A stretch of DNA of 64,000 bases from Adiantum capillus-veneris. Taxonomy: Eukaryota; Streptophyta; Polypodiopsida; Polypodiales; Pteridaceae. The position numbers and the translations under genes are program-made. The notes beneath the pieces were generated by a model. The model was not told the origin of the DNA and did not search any database. It worked only from the letters and a program-made list of their open reading frames with translations. Positions 11,486 to 23,062 of this stretch are shown here, one piece after another (the stretch's first letter is position 1; every line of letters starts with the position of its first letter). The stretch covers positions 75,724,791 to 75,788,790 of the forward strand of contig CM043948.1 in assembly GCA_014529385.2 (NCBI GenBank). Reading direction: 5' to 3'.

Positions 11486-12264
11486 CTATGATGCCAAAGA
11501 TATGAAACGAGACAGATATTTAACGTTTTGTATGAAAGTGGCCAACTGTCTAGTATCTTTAAGGGATGACAGTAACAGCAAAGCCTCCACTTTCTCTGGG
11601 TCTGTTTCAATCTCATTTTCTGAAATAACATGCCCAAGAAGCTTCACCCGTGGTTGTGCCAAATGACTTTTTTTAGGGTTTAGTTGACCCCCGCATTCAT
11701 CATACCTTGCAAAAGTCATTTGAAGATTTTGAACATGCTCTTTCCTTGAACTGTATACGCAGAAATCATCTATGAACCCTTTGACACACTTTTCGAGGAA
11801 TGGGTTAAGGACCCAATCCACTTTCCTTTCAAAAGCTACTGGCCCATTTGTCAACCCAAAAGGAAGGCAACAAAAGCAGAACAACCCCATGGTGTGATGA
11901 AAGTAGTCTTTTTTCGGTCTTCAGGAGCAAGGATAAGCTGAAAGTATCCTGAATACCCATCACAGACACTGTATCTTTCAAAACTAGCTACTGCATCTAG
12001 CAATTGATCAATAAAAGGCAAAGGGTAAGGATATTTCTTGGTCACTGCATTTAGTGGCTTGTAATCAACACAAACTCTCCAACGTCCATCTTTCTTTGGG
12101 GTGACTACTACAAGGCTCACCCATTCCACATTATCCACTGGCACAATGAACCCTGCATCCAAAAGATTATCTACTTCTTCCTTTAAAGCATTCATGTGTT
12201 CCTTATCCATCCTTCTTAATTTCTGCCATATTGGCTTTGCCCCTTCAACTAGCTCGATCGTCAT
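11486..12264 (-). pseudogene. Gypsy A reverse transcriptase
   Basis: Two overlapping minus-strand frames (11851-12264 and 11486-11890) make up RT with one frameshift near 11875. The blocks VVVTPKKDGRWRVCVDYKPL, RYSVCDGYSGYFQLILAPED and LPFGLTNGPVAFERKV match fingers and palm. The catalytic box reads FIDD (GFIDDFCVYS) where the family has YxDD. A decayed thumb follows (KLLGHVISENEIETDPEK). Confidence 0.88.
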
Positions 12265-13001
12265 AGGATCCCCGAAAAAACCCCTTATTTCTTGATAAGA
12301 TTTGGAAACTTGTCCAACATTGCTAAGTACTCCTTTCTTTCTCCTTGTGTCAAATTAGTACTCAACATATTTTGAATCAACTCTTTCTTCACTGGCAGTT
12401 CCTGTTTAGGTTGCATCAACTCTTTAAGTTGCTCTAAATGGCTTGAAGCATTTATATTCCCTGGTATTTACAACACTTCACTAATTTCTTTTTGTTCTTT
12501 GTCCAACAACAAGAATGCACTTCACCCTCATCATTAAAACTCAAAGTAATGCTACTTTCTGAGTCTTCAGAACTATCATCATTGGTAGTTTCAAACTCAT
12601 CATTCTCACTCACATCTTCAAGTGCCATAGATTGTTTGTTATTCATATCAAAAACGTTCTTTTCACACTTCTTGCCATGTGCACCGATTGTGCCCTTGCT
12701 CCAATCTTGCACGGCACCAACAGCTCTCAACCAAGGTCGTCCCAAAATGAGAGGAAAGGCTCCTAGACCAGTTGGCATAACATGAAAGCTCACCATAACC
12801 TTCACGTTCAAGACTTTGACTTCCAAATTCTTGATCATTCCCAAACATTTCACTTTGGCTTGGTTTGCTAGTCGAATCCAAAACCCAAAGCTTCCACATG
12901 TAATGAGACTTGAGCACCTCCATCAATGTAGGCTTCTCCCATTGCCCACACCTTTGTGCCAAGCGTTCACCATAGGACGATGTCGGGTAACTCTCCCACA
13001 A
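12265..13001 (-). pseudogene. Gypsy A protease region
   Basis: At 12452-12853 the minus-strand translation contains MPTGLGAFPLILGRPWLRAV. The LILGRPW block marks the C-terminal half of a retropepsin-like aspartic protease and is followed by an acidic linker. The upstream frame (about 12870-12930) has an AYIDGGAQVS-like stretch where the family has D[ST]GA, so the active-site serine or threonine appears lost. At least one frameshift separates the two halves. Confidence 0.7.
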
Positions 13002-14349
13002 GCAACATTTTGACTTTCCATGCTTCGGCTCTTTTTATGGATTTACTAATGCCTTCCAATGCCTTTTAAGTTTGGGCACCATATTCATCAACTGTCCAAA
13101 AGTGCAACCTACTTTCCTCCCAATCCAGTCTTCCTTTAAACTGTAAGCTGTTTGGCCTTCTCCCAAAGGCAAATCTACCACTTCAAATCGTCTATACGAG
13201 GCTTTCTCTTTCTCTTGGCTTTCTCATCTTCACCCTCTTTCTCCTTCCATTTCTTTCTGCTAGGCCCTGGTGCTGCATAGCCTTCCCTCTCTCTTTTGCA
13301 TACTGGCAATACGTCTGCGTATTTCTTTTCAACCCGCACAATACCCACATGACTACCCGAGGTTGAGGCTTGATTTTCCTGTCCAGTACCTTGATCTCCT
13401 CATATATCCAATGTATAATCATTTTCTCTGTTAGGAATTTTGCTGAGGAAGTGGGAACATATCCCCTCCCATCCTTGCTGGCTTTGAACAGTAAGTGCTA
13501 ATATGACCAAGTTCACCACAGTTATAACAAGTGGCAATGAACCTCCTATGTGGCTCAAAGTCACCTTGTCCACAACTAGCATTCGCATTAGGTTGAGCTT
13601 CACATGCCTGAGCCATTCCTCTACCACGCCCACGACCACGACGACCTCCACCACCAAGGACACTAAGTCACAATTCTTGCATCATGGTCATCATATCTTG
13701 CATATTTCGCTGTAATGTTTCGGTAATAGCAGCCCTTTGAACAGGTTGACCTCCAGCTTTTTCCTAATTCTCGTCCTTTTACCATTATTTTGCTCAGGGA
13801 CCGCCTTCCCGTAGTCATTAAGCCTTTGAGATTTCCATTCTTTCTCTCTGGGAATGGTGACTGCCTCCTCAAAGGTGATAGGACTTTTCAACTCAACTTT
13901 GAACTTCAAGCTTTCTTTTAGGTTTTCCACAAAGCGGTCCTTCTTTAACATGGATGGAAGGATCTCCTTTCCCAAAGCCCGAGCCCATTTATCCGATAAA
14001 AACGGGTGAACTGCATGACAAAATCATCAACATTCTAATTAGCCCTCTGAGTGTACCCCAAAATTTCATGCCAAACTTCATGAGGTACTTTGATGGATTG
14101 GTATTGTGCTAGTAAAGCTTGATTCACATGGTTGTAGTCCAAAACCACCCCTAGATTTTGCGCCTGTATCAACTCCTCAAAATTGTGTAACCAAACTTTT
14201 ACCTCATCTTGTAAACTCTATTACAGCAGCCGCAACAATATAGATTGGTCTAGTATATTGCACAATGAGCAATTTTGTTCCAACTTTTCAATAAATGTCT
14301 GTGCATTTTCATTAGGCAATCCATGAAACTGTGGGAAATCGTCTACCAT
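13002..14349 (-). pseudogene. Gypsy A gag with zinc knuckle
   Basis: The likely start is ATG at 14349 (minus), beginning MVDDFPQFHGLPNENAQTF, a typical gypsy gag N-terminus. Gag residues continue in several frames: 13691-13975 includes KFKVELKSPITFEEAV, and 13431-13616 includes the zinc knuckle CYNCGELGHISTYC (CX2CX4HX4C complete). Several stops and frame changes show decay. The 13002-13400 part is a basic linker towards the protease without a clear domain. Confidence 0.75.
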
Positions 14350-14410
14350 GTTTGATTGCCACAAAAAAACTTACATGCGACGTCGAAAACTCAAGGGATA
14401 TCAATGGATC

Positions 14411-14422
14411 GCTTCAGTACCA
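14411..14422 (-). other. Candidate primer-binding site of gypsy A
   Basis: On the minus strand, TGGTACTGAAGC follows the inner LTR end. It begins TGG, as a site pairing with a tRNA CCA end must. It shares only part of the initiator tRNA-Met site (TGGTATCAGAGC), so the tRNA is uncertain. Confidence 0.35.
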
Positions 14423-14424
14423 GT

Positions 14425-14811
14425 ATTTATAATCTTAGAACCCCAATTTGGCCTAGTTTCCCTTCTCGCATGCACCTGCAATTACCTTCTAAGGTGAGAC
14501 CGCCCGCAGTTACCTTCTAAGTTGAGACCGCCCACTTCGGATGCTCATAACTCATGATGTACAAGCCCAATTTACAAGCTATAAAACACGGCTGAAAACA
14601 CTTATTAAAAACCATATTTTGGAGTCTCAAACAATAGAAAACATCACATTAAAGCTTGGAAAAATCACACCTTTGTACATGAATTTTTACAAGGCCACTT
14701 CCAAAACTTGCAGGGCTATGTACACATACATACATGAGGCTAGTGGTCAAGATTTTTGGCATGACCTAGTGACTTCATGCTTATCCAAAAAATGCCTGAC
14801 AATGCTTTGCA
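14425..14811 (-). repeat. LTR of gypsy A (5' LTR on the minus strand)
   Basis: Matches 3412-3774. It contains a 28-bp tandem duplication (about 14482-14535, unit beginning TTACCTTCTAAG) that is single-copy in the other LTR. It ends near TTTGCA at 14811. No target duplication is visible. Confidence 0.75.
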
Positions 14812-15639
14812 AGAATACTCACTCAAACTCTTATGGGATCTTGCCTTGATGAAACCAAAACTTCGCAAGCTTGGCGTTGGTACGTGTCCCTCTCTGTTGC
14901 TAAGTTCTTGGTGGTGTCATCTTTGCAATGGATGGTCCATAGCACGTGTAGCGAAGAGATAAGACCTCACTCTCTCTTCTTCAATTAGTCACACAGACAC
15001 GGCACAATAAATGCAATAGTTTCATTAATTCAAAAGTCTCCTTAGGGTTACAAAATTTTGGCCTATATACATTCCTCTTTAGAGGCTTATTCTCACCAAA
15101 AATGTTCCCTTAACCTTAAAAATGTCTTGCTTCTCATCAAAATTAAATAATACAAAAAAAATTATTGCATTCCTATGTTCCTCCATCAATAGAAAGTGAA
15201 AGGGGAAAGGGTAGGATTGGCACAAAAAGAAGGCAGTGCATGGATTGATTTTAATAAAAAGGGCTTTACAACATCAAGAACACCACTCTATGACCGGCTC
15301 AACAGAAAAATGCCTCGTCAAGGTCTCAAAGACAAACCTAGACTCCAAACTCCGAAAAAAACCCCCAAAGTGATTAAACAAATTTGTTGTATAGGGACTC
15401 CCGTCCATTCTTAAAAACCATCTCCTCATTGGACCTTTCCAGTACTTGATTTAGCAACATGGACAAGCTTGAAGCCTTCTTGACCAAATTTCCAACTCTC
15501 TCTCTTTCTGTCTCATTTCAACAAGCTTCGGGAGCTCCACTGTCTTCCTCAATAAAAAGGGCCACTCAGGGATGTGGGAACGGTCCTCTTTATAGGATTT
15601 CCATGTCACTCCTACGAGCACCACCGTCTAAAGGCCAAG
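14812..15639. other. Unassigned, possibly decayed minus-strand LTR
   Basis: No domains are seen. On the minus strand a TATA-like CCTATAAAGAGG lies at about 15582-15593. A gypsy integrase tail follows at 15640, so part of this region may be the 3' LTR of that decayed element. The other LTR was not found. Confidence 0.3.
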
Positions 15640-16060
15640 TGCCATAGCATTTTAAGAAAGTAGACCCCTATCTAAGTATAACTTGAGCTACAGGCCATTC
15701 AACATGTGCCTAAGAAGCTTACCATTTTCCTTTACCTACTGATAGGTCCCATTAGGAAAGGCTTTCTCTAGCTTGTATGGACCCGTCCACTTCTTCTTGA
15801 ACTTCTTTTGGAAAGTGAAATCCAAGTAGCTTTCATACTACATCCTGAGGTCTCCTTCTTGTATCTTCTTATCTGGCACATTTTGATTAAACTTTGCAAT
15901 CGGCTTCTCTCACTACTTCACCTAGTAGTCTGTTGTTGCCTCTCTATCCATCTACAAAGCTTCAAGACTAATAATCCAATCCTATTCCATCTAAACATTC
16001 ATCATCTGTTGATACTGCATCTATCTGTAATTCATATAGTCGGTCATCTAGTTCCAGAGT
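15640..16060 (-). pseudogene. Gypsy integrase C-terminal fragment (relative of gypsy E)
   Basis: The minus-strand translation in mixed frames gives KKFKKKWTGPYKLEKAFPNG and LLRHMLNGL. These correspond closely to KKFKKKWTGPYKVHQVFPNG and FLKHMINGLHLKLYF of gypsy E (23186-24163). Several stops are present. It represents a second, more decayed copy of the same family, cut off by gypsy B sequence at its left-hand partner around 16060. Confidence 0.75.
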
Positions 16061-16179
16061 GTTGATGGGAGTAGGTATTTGTTGATTTTGAAGAGCAACT
16101 TTCCTTCTGAGTACTCAAAGACGAGCTTCCTTCTGAGTACTCGAAGGCGAGCTTCCTCTTGGGCTTCATCAATGCCATG

Positions 16180-16476
16180 CTATCGTTTTATCTTTCTTTT
16201 CTTTGCTGCATGCATCTTTTCTAGCATTTCATTGGTTAGTTGCAAATTGTACTTCTTTAAACGGCATCCACTAATCCAATTATCCATTGGTTCACCATCT
16301 AGGGTGGACAAATTGACTACTCCAATTGGAGATACATCTTCAATGATAAATGGTATGTTTCCCTTTTTCTTGAACTTGGGAATGTTTTGCTTAAGGGAAT
16401 AAACTATAACTAAGTTTCCTTTTTTGAAGATATTTGCAACTAGATGGGAATCGAAAAGCTGTTTTTGGTTCACCAT
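16180..16476 (-). pseudogene. Gypsy B integrase C-terminal domain
   Basis: The 98-codon minus-strand frame includes KKGNLVIVYSLKQNIPKFKK, GNIPFIIEDVSPIGVVNLST and MDNWISGCRLKKYNLQLTNE, ending with HAAKKRKIKR. This is the SH3-like C-terminal domain and tail of a plant gypsy integrase. The N-terminal part is repeated in the adjacent 178-bp tandem duplication. Confidence 0.85.
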
Positions 16477-16642
16477 CTAGGGTGGACAACTTGACTGCTC
16501 CAATCGGAGATACATCTTCAATGATAAACGGTCTGTTTTTCTTTTTCTTAAACTTGGGAATGTTTTGCTTAAGGGAATAAACTAAAACTAAGTCCCCTTT
16601 TTTGAAGATATTTGCAACTAGATGGGAATCGAAAAGCTATTT
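16287..16642. repeat. 178-bp tandem duplication inside gypsy B integrase
   Basis: 16287-16464 is repeated at 16465-16642, both starting TTGGTTCACCATCTAGGG or a close variant. The copies differ at about ten positions. The duplication lies in the integrase C-terminal coding region and breaks the frame. Confidence 0.92.
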
Positions 16643-17391
16643 TTGTTTCTGCTTTTGTTCATAGATGTGAGCTACAACTGTTAGCCTTTGCTCATCAAGC
16701 TTTTCTAAATCTTCAAGTCTCTCTGAAATTCATGTCCATTTCACTCAAGATCCATAGCTACCCTTAGTGTCGGCAATAGAAATTATATTGGAAGTATGGC
16801 ATCAAGACCATAAACAAGGTTAGAGGGTGTATCACTTAAAACTGTTTTGAATGAAAAGCAATAAGCCCATAGAGTGGCATGGAGATTCATTTCCCAATCT
16901 GTCTGTCCTGGACTAACCACTTTAGTCAATACGGAGCTAAGAATTTTATTTGTATACTCAGCTTGTCCATTTGATTGTCCATCTAGGAGCCGATTTGTTA
17001 TGGATGACCATAACTTCATTAAGCAAATACTCAATTACCTCATTGAGGAAATGAGGTCCCCTATCACTGACAAATTTCTATTGGCAGTCCATATCTTGTG
17101 AACACATTCTCACACAAGAATGCGGATATGGTTCTATCATCATTATTTTGAGTTGCTTTAGCCTCGGCCCACTTGGTCAAATAGTTCATAGTTACGATAA
17201 TATATTGAGCTTTGGGTTCTATAAGCAGGTGGCTGTATTGGCCCAACAAAGTCTATACCCCATTTTGCAAAAGCTCTAGCCCCCATCATTGGTCTTAAGG
17301 GCATGCTATCTACACGGGTTGGTATTTTTTCTCGTGGACATGCATCACACCTTTGAACATATTCTTTGGAATATTCAAAAAGTGCCACCAT
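16643..17391 (-). pseudogene. Gypsy B integrase catalytic core
   Basis: The core is spread over several frames: MRPMMGARAFAKWGIDFVGP-like sequence around 17240-17300, YIIVTMNYLTKWAEAKATQN at 17150-17210, and NGQAEYTNKILSSVLTKVVS with the catalytic glutamate around 16940-16975. The first aspartate appears as GIDFVGP; the second lies in a frameshifted stretch near 17000-17060. The blocks RLLDGQSNGQAEYTNK and LVYGLDAILPI confirm gypsy order. Confidence 0.8.
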
Positions 17392-17950
17392 ATGGATGCT
17401 ATTAAGATTGCTCTTGTGGTGGTTTCACTAGAAAAGTGACCTCCAGCTAATCTAGGATGTGCTTGTTCTATAATTGGAATATATTTGTCTTTATTTGCAC
17501 AAAGACACAGATGTTGATCCTTACCTATCCGATAAAATTGGTTTCCAATAGGAGCATAGTCTCTTGATTCAGTTGCAAGGTAGTGTTTATTCATATCCTC
17601 AGGAAATGTTCGGTCTGACAAGTAACTAACTAGATAGTTACTCCACTTAGGAACGAGTGATATTTGGAACAATGTCACATGAGGTATGGGTGCTTGTTTT
17701 TGACATTGAGGAAATTGTTTTACAAAAGAATGAACATCCCTCCTCATAGTTGGCCAAAATACTCCAAGTCTCAAGATCCATTGCATAGTTTGGTCTTCCG
17801 CAAAGTGAAGTCCTACTATGGTAATATGCGCTTGACTTAGGTATTGGGTTTTCTCCTCAAGATTAGTGCACAAAAGAAATATTATATCTCGATTTATTTT
17901 TTACAACCTTCCAGCTAGTAATTGATACATAGCCGATTGCTCAATTAATC
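17310..17950 (-). pseudogene. Gypsy B integrase zinc-binding region and linker
   Basis: The minus-strand frame 17310-17873 contains a decayed first-repeat block (FWPTMRRDVHSFVKQFPQCQ) and later QAHPRLAGGHFSSETTTRAI plus IWWHFLNIPKNMFK, matching the HX3-7H part of the integrase zinc finger. The following frame supplies VQRCDACPREK with the paired cysteines. Parts of the linker between RNase H and integrase are also present. Confidence 0.75.
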
Positions 17951-18092
17951 CAACTGTAATAGGAAGTGGTATTTGCAAATCCACTTGAGCTATGGTCATC
18001 AATGATACCATGTTTTCCGACCATCGAGGTATCATTTCAATTGAGAACAGATATGCATCTGGTAGATCATCGTCTACTCCCTTGGGTGGCTC

Positions 18093-18391
18093 TCATGATA
18101 TAATCCTTGACAAATGATCTACTCTTTGATGAGTGGTGCCCTTTTTCACAACTATAGTGAAATCAAATTCCAACAAAATGATGAACCATCTCACTATTCT
18201 TCCTGTGTTGCACGGCTTGTTGACCAAGTACAATAAGGCTTGGTGGTCCACAAAGAACACGCATTTGTTAGCTAATAGGTAATGTCTATACATTTTGATG
18301 GCATAGATCATCCCTAATCCTTCCCTTCTGTGGTTGTATAGTTTTTCTCTGCCATATTCAAATGTCTAATATAGCATAAGAAATAGGAAAA
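18093..18391 (-). pseudogene. Gypsy B RNase H
   Basis: The minus-strand frame gives MIYAIKMYRHYLLANKCVFF, VDHQALLYLVNKP, GRIVRWFIILLEFDFTIVVK and VDHLSRI. These are the central and late RNase H blocks of plant gypsy elements, with the DHQ motif. The N-terminal block with DASD-like residues (HVDVSTLSIGP) lies in the adjacent frame near 18430-18470. Confidence 0.85.
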
Positions 18392-19454
18392 TCAATTTTC
18401 CCATCTCCTAGCTGAGCTAGGCCCAATGGATAAAGTGGAAACATCTACATGTATGTGGAATATCTTATTCCAATCTAGTGCCTTCAATATTGGAGCTGAA
18501 GTGAGAGCTTGCTTAAGCTTCATGAAGGATTCTTCACACTTATCAGTCCATTCAAAGAGTGTAATCAAGTTGTACATGGGTTTTGCAACTATAGCGTACA
18601 TATAAATAAATCGTCTGTAATATCCACAATGTCCCATGAAATCTTGAACCCCTTTGATTGTTGTCGGTCTAGGTAAATCAACCAATAACATGAATTTGGT
18701 CCATGTCAGTAGCTATGCCATTTTTAGACACTATATGTCCAAGAATTTTTCCTTGTCTACCCATAGATGTGCACTTTTTAGGATTTAAGCAAATCCTATG
18801 AAGTCTATATTTTTTGAATACCTTTTTGAGGTGTTCAAAATCATCAACCCTGATTGATGAATGTATGCATAGATCATCCATATATACTTCCAAGAAATTC
18901 TGAAGGTATTCTTTAAAAGCATGGCTCATCAAACTTTGGAAGGTTGTAGGAGCATTAGTTAACCCAAAAGGCATAACCCGATAGGCAAAAATACCTCATT
19001 CAGTTGTAAAGGCAGTTTGATGCTGATCTTTGGGGTCAAGTAAAAGTTGATTGTATCCCAAATCCATCTAAAAAGTTGTAAGCTTCTTTTTCTACAACTC
19101 GTTCTAAAACATGCTCAGTGATTGGAAGAGAAAAGTTGTCTCTAATGGTAGCTACATTCAATTTCTTGAGATTGACACACACTCTTAAATTTTCCATTTT
19201 TCTTGGGTACTACCACAATTGGAAACACCCAATCGGTGTGTTTAATTTCGTAAATGAATTTGGCTTCCTTTAGCTTTTCTATCTAATTTGATCTTTTTGG
19301 AAAATGTCTCATTATAAGTGTATGGTATTTGTCTGCTTGGTTTCACATCACATCTCATAGGTATGGTATGTTGATAGATTTCTATATCAACACCCTTGAG
19401 ATCCTTATAAGACCAAGCAAAGATATCTCGGAATTCTTTTAGTAAGATTATCAA
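18392..19454 (-). pseudogene. Gypsy B reverse transcriptase
   Basis: Frames at 19242-19454 (FRDIFAWSYKDLKGVDIEIY) and 18678-18974 ([20 protein letters not shown], then the catalytic YMDD in VYMDDLCIHS) are followed by 18392-18691 (VQDFMGHCGYYRRFIYMYA). Together they cover N-terminal extension, palm and thumb. The fingers region between 18975 and 19241 is frameshifted. The YMDD box is intact. Confidence 0.85.
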
Positions 19455-20571
19455 AAGCTCTTCTTCGTATTCGGTCAGGTCGTTTGCAATGTAGGCAGTC
19501 TCGGCTCTTCTCCTGGTTTGTCCAGATCTATCTTTTTTATGTTTTTTAGTCCTTCGTAGGATTGCCCTGTTTTTGTAGCTCTCTGACAGGTTGTTCGACT
19601 ATGTTTTCGGTCTTGGAAAGTATATTTCTTGTAATGGGATGGAACACTCATTACATTTTTACCTTCCTCCTCAGTGGTTTCCATTTCAGCTGTATATATC
19701 TCGTTTAGAGCTTTCTTCAACTCTTGATACTTATTTCTTCGTTCAACTCCTATCATGGTTGAATTCGTGACCTGGTATTTAGGTTTTGCTTGCGTTTCCT
19801 TTCCCGTTTCTCTCAATGTTTTTGATATTTTCTATTTTTTGTTTAAAGGATATCTACCAGTGATTTTGTCTTTGACACAATCATGGGCATCTATCTGCAT
19901 CAGAAACTGTGTTCTACTGAAGACCGATGGCATAGGTCTAGATTTCAAGTTTCTCGTGTCTCTTTTTCTTCTATACCATTTCTATCTTCTCGGTTTCTGG
20001 TTTGGAAATTCAAAAAACTTTTCCTCCCCTCATTTCAAGAGTAGTTTAGCTCTCACATGTTCTTTTCTGGCCCCAAATCATCTGAGGTAGCTAAATGTTC
20101 TTCTAACTCATCTGTTGCATCATAGTAGAGATTTGAAAAGACTTGATGAGCTCTCATTAAGTCCTTGGATTCTTGAATTTTATCTTCAATGTGAAGGGTT
20201 GAGATCATTTGAATGGGGATTATGTCATAGCCGTCCTCATTGCAAAATTGAGTATGCATAGACGTATTTACACATACATCCATTGTTGCTAAAATTTGAC
20301 TCCACTCAAATGGCTCAAACAAATGTTCTGGAAAGGGTTTAGGTACATAGGCTTCACCTATGCAATCCCTTTCTGATATACATTCTTCTCGTTTTAAACT
20401 CTCGTTTTTTGAGGCTCCGCACATCCAAATAGGTGTGTCTTTGTTCGACCAAGATGGAAGCTTAGTTTCAGCCGAAGAGACTGAGTTGAATTCTTGCATG
20501 AGTGTTTTCATGACATCTCTATAAGTGTGATCTTTTAGATTAACCCTTGTTATTGATCCCACTTGCTTCAA
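19455..20571 (-). pseudogene. Gypsy B protease-RT linker
   Basis: Two open frames (19475-19816, lysine/threonine-rich; 20053-20571, containing PEHLFEPFEWSQILATMDVC) lie between protease and RT. Their position matches the variable linker of this gypsy family. I recognise no catalytic domain in them. Confidence 0.5.
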
Positions 20572-20613
20572 GTACAGATCATTTTTTCCACAATCCTAGA
20601 TAAGTTGTACTTG

Positions 20614-21127
20614 TCATATGAAAGGTCTTCCCAAGATGATTTCATAATTGCCTTTCTTTCCAAAGTCCACTATTGCAAAGGTATATTGATAATCAATCCC
20701 ACAAGAACTAACTATCACCTTTTCAAGCAGTCCTAAGGGTTTTTTGATATGTCCATCTGCCAATTGCAATTTTATTTGAGTTTGTCTAATGGCTAGTTGT
20801 CCCCATGATTCCCATACTGCTTTTGTGGCTATGGCTATGCCTGCCCCACTATCCAATATTTCCATGGTGTCTATATCATTATATCTCACTGGAAGGGTTG
20901 TGTTTCCTTCTTCCCCTTTGTAGTATTCTCCGACTTTGTTGATTGGAAATGATCAAATCTTTATAACAATCCCTAAATAGGTAGGTTGGTAGATCTGATG
21001 ATCCCTTGTCTTTGATTTTGAAGATATAGATGATCTTCATGGGTGTTAATTGTCCTGATTTGGCATGAGAAGTCCATAGAAGATCTTTGACATTGGAGAA
21101 CGGGAATAGGGAAAACACCCAGCACAA
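20614..21127 (-). pseudogene. Gypsy B aspartic protease
   Basis: The minus-strand translation shows NDIDTMEILDSGAGIAIATK with the active-site DSGAG. It continues with QLADGHIKKPLGLLEKVIVS and ends NYEIILGRPFI, the second conserved protease block. The 20879-21127 frame supplies the upstream flank. The protease is intact over the core, but the surrounding frames are broken. Confidence 0.82.
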
Positions 21128-21130
21128 AAT

Positions 21131-23053
21131 ATACCTACCTCTCTATAGCCCAGGGATTCCACAACACCCCTAACCTCTCAAATAACACCTTCAAATTGGA
21201 TAATTTGCACCAACAACTCCACTCTAGCATACAAAACAACTACCTCACACCTTGCAAAAAAACACCCACAACACAAATGCACCCACACTGCTCAACTCAC
21301 CCTTTCTGACTCACAACACACTCATAATCTTCCCTCTCGGTAGCACCTTTCGAGCTGCAGGCAAACCCTCTGCAAGCAATGGCCAATACACGAAGAGCGA
21401 GAGAAGAGGAGGGGAGTGGGGAGAAGCAACACAAGAGACTGGGGCAAGTGAGTGGTATTATTGCATAGAGAGTAGTACAACCAATGTATGCAGCTTCAAT
21501 GGAAAGCTTAGCAACGCACAAGCTTCAAGCTTCCACTCACACACACAGGCAAAAAAGCCCTCATATTTTTTCATTTACAACCTTTTATAGGGGTGCCTCT
21601 AGGAGGTCCAAAAAAAGAAAAAAGGGTGAGCTTCACCTCCCGTGGCCTTCACTTAGAGCTTCTTTTAGAATATTGATTGCATTGCCAACACTTGGCATAG
21701 TTCATTTTGGAAAGAATCCCATGGTGTGCACATTTGTCCCTTACCCCTTCCATTTGGCCGGCCGGCTTGCCTCTTGGACCTTTCTTGCTTTGGCTTGCTT
21801 TTCAAATGTCCTGGTCGGCACCTCTTGCCAGCGAGACCCCTCCCTTGTCGAGGCAATAGTGATGTCGCTATTGGGGGGGTACACCCCTTCTCCAAAACAC
21901 GCCACGTCATCACCGAAACGTGCCACCACACGGCCGCCCACGGGCACGCCATCTCTCTGCACTGCCGGCTCACGCCAAAACAGCCGCCAACAGCCGCGCG
22001 CGCGCAGCACCTGTGTCCGACCACCATCGCCATGGAAGGAGAGATCCCCTCTCTCTCCCCTCTTGTGATACCCAATGGCCTCACGGCCTTAGACTTATAC
22101 CGCGGCACGTGCACTTCTCCCTGCGCATGTGGGTTATATGCCCCGCCATGTGGCGGATCCACAAGCCTTGAGCTTCAAGAGCTTCAAAAAAAACCCCCAC
22201 TATTTTTTAACAAAAAATATTTTTTGCCTGCCTTTATATGGCTCTCCTGTACTGCTCCAATCTCCACATGCCAAGCCGCAAAGCCTGGGTGAAAACTTGC
22301 ATTGCTGCCTTGCTTCTTCATAACTTGCATCGGTTTTTCGACTTTTCCAGGCCCAAGTTCCAAGGCCACCAAAACACAATCAAACCATCTGCCATCAACT
22401 TCGGACAAAGGCACTCCAGCTTTCGACTGCTACAACTTCTTGCTTCGGACTCTGTTTGGCATGCAGTCAGTTCTTGTTAGCTTTGTATGATGTACACCCT
22501 GCTCTAGAACTTCATGAGTGCTCAAAAGATGCCAGGTGGAACATTCTCCAATGCGGCCAAGTGGGCTCAGACCCAACCCCCGAAAAAACTTCAAATGATC
22601 ATATCTTGCAAACCAGGGCTCCGATCTGCAATCCGAAAAGATGGGTAGGCTTCATGAAATAAGCTCTACACATCTATACCTCAAGTCCCACTTGGATCAC
22701 CTATCCCCAGCTGCCCTGTCTGGCAAGAAACCATTAAAGTTTCAACCTTCAATAACTTGGGCTCAGTAGCTCGGTTTGATGAAACGTCTAGACCTAATCC
22801 TTCAGCACTTCAAGCTCTTCATTCCTGGACCCAAAGGCTGCACTTTGCATGTCCTTCACCTGCTACCCCAATTAGTCCCTTATGGAGCCCTTCCTGGCCT
22901 ATAGGCCACATCATGCATACACTTCCGCTGCTACCTGTCATCCCATGATTTTCCTAGCTGCTCCAGTCCTTTGCCATGCCTCTGCTTGCCTGTACACACG
23001 TGCCCATGCCACCTTCTAGAGTCAACACACTTTGGATGCACCATCATTGCCCA
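21131..23053 (-). mobile_element. Probable long 3' LTR of gypsy E
   Basis: The right end at 23053 (TGGGCAATGATGG on the minus strand) is next to a purine tract adjoining gypsy E. A minus-strand TATA box CTATAAAAGG is at 21581-21590. GC-rich overlapping ORFs on both strands (21484-22480) have no known domain and look incidental. The far end is not defined and no second LTR is present, so the length is a guess. Confidence 0.45.
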
Positions 23054-23062
23054 CCCCCCTGT
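23054..23062 (-). other. Polypurine tract of gypsy E
   Basis: On the minus strand ACAGGGGGG directly precedes the TG of the inferred LTR, 130 bp after the integrase stop. Confidence 0.55.

Larger units (their letters stand above)
3412..14811 (-). mobile_element. Ty3-gypsy element A, degenerate, split by copia B
   Basis: This minus-strand gypsy element is flanked by two similar LTRs (3412-3774 and 14425-14811). Read on the minus strand the order is LTR, candidate primer site, gag with zinc knuckle, protease, reverse transcriptase, RNase H, a second RNase H, integrase, purine tract (AACGAGGGGT just right of 3774), LTR. That is Ty3-gypsy order. No chromodomain is seen. Copia B interrupts the integrase tail. 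The element is disabled by frameshifts, by loss of most of the integrase core and by the insertion. No target duplication could be found at the outer ends, as expected for an old copy. Confidence 0.85.
16080..21130 (-). mobile_element. Ty3-gypsy element B, decayed, LTRs not identified
   Basis: On the minus strand the order is protease (20614-20889), linker, RT (18392-19454), RNase H (18093-18470), integrase zinc finger (17310-17950), integrase core (16690-17391), integrase tail (16180-16476). This is a gypsy pol region of a distinct family from A and E, with the integrase tail block NWISGCRLKKYNLQLTNEML seen in a widespread plant lineage. Gag and LTRs could not be recognised. Many stops and frameshifts make it inactive. 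Confidence 0.8.

Noticed and set aside
21484-22480. Long GC-rich ORFs on both strands (up to 194 codons)
   Set aside because: Both strands are open because of base composition and there are no motifs; the region reads better as an LTR with a minus-strand TATA box.
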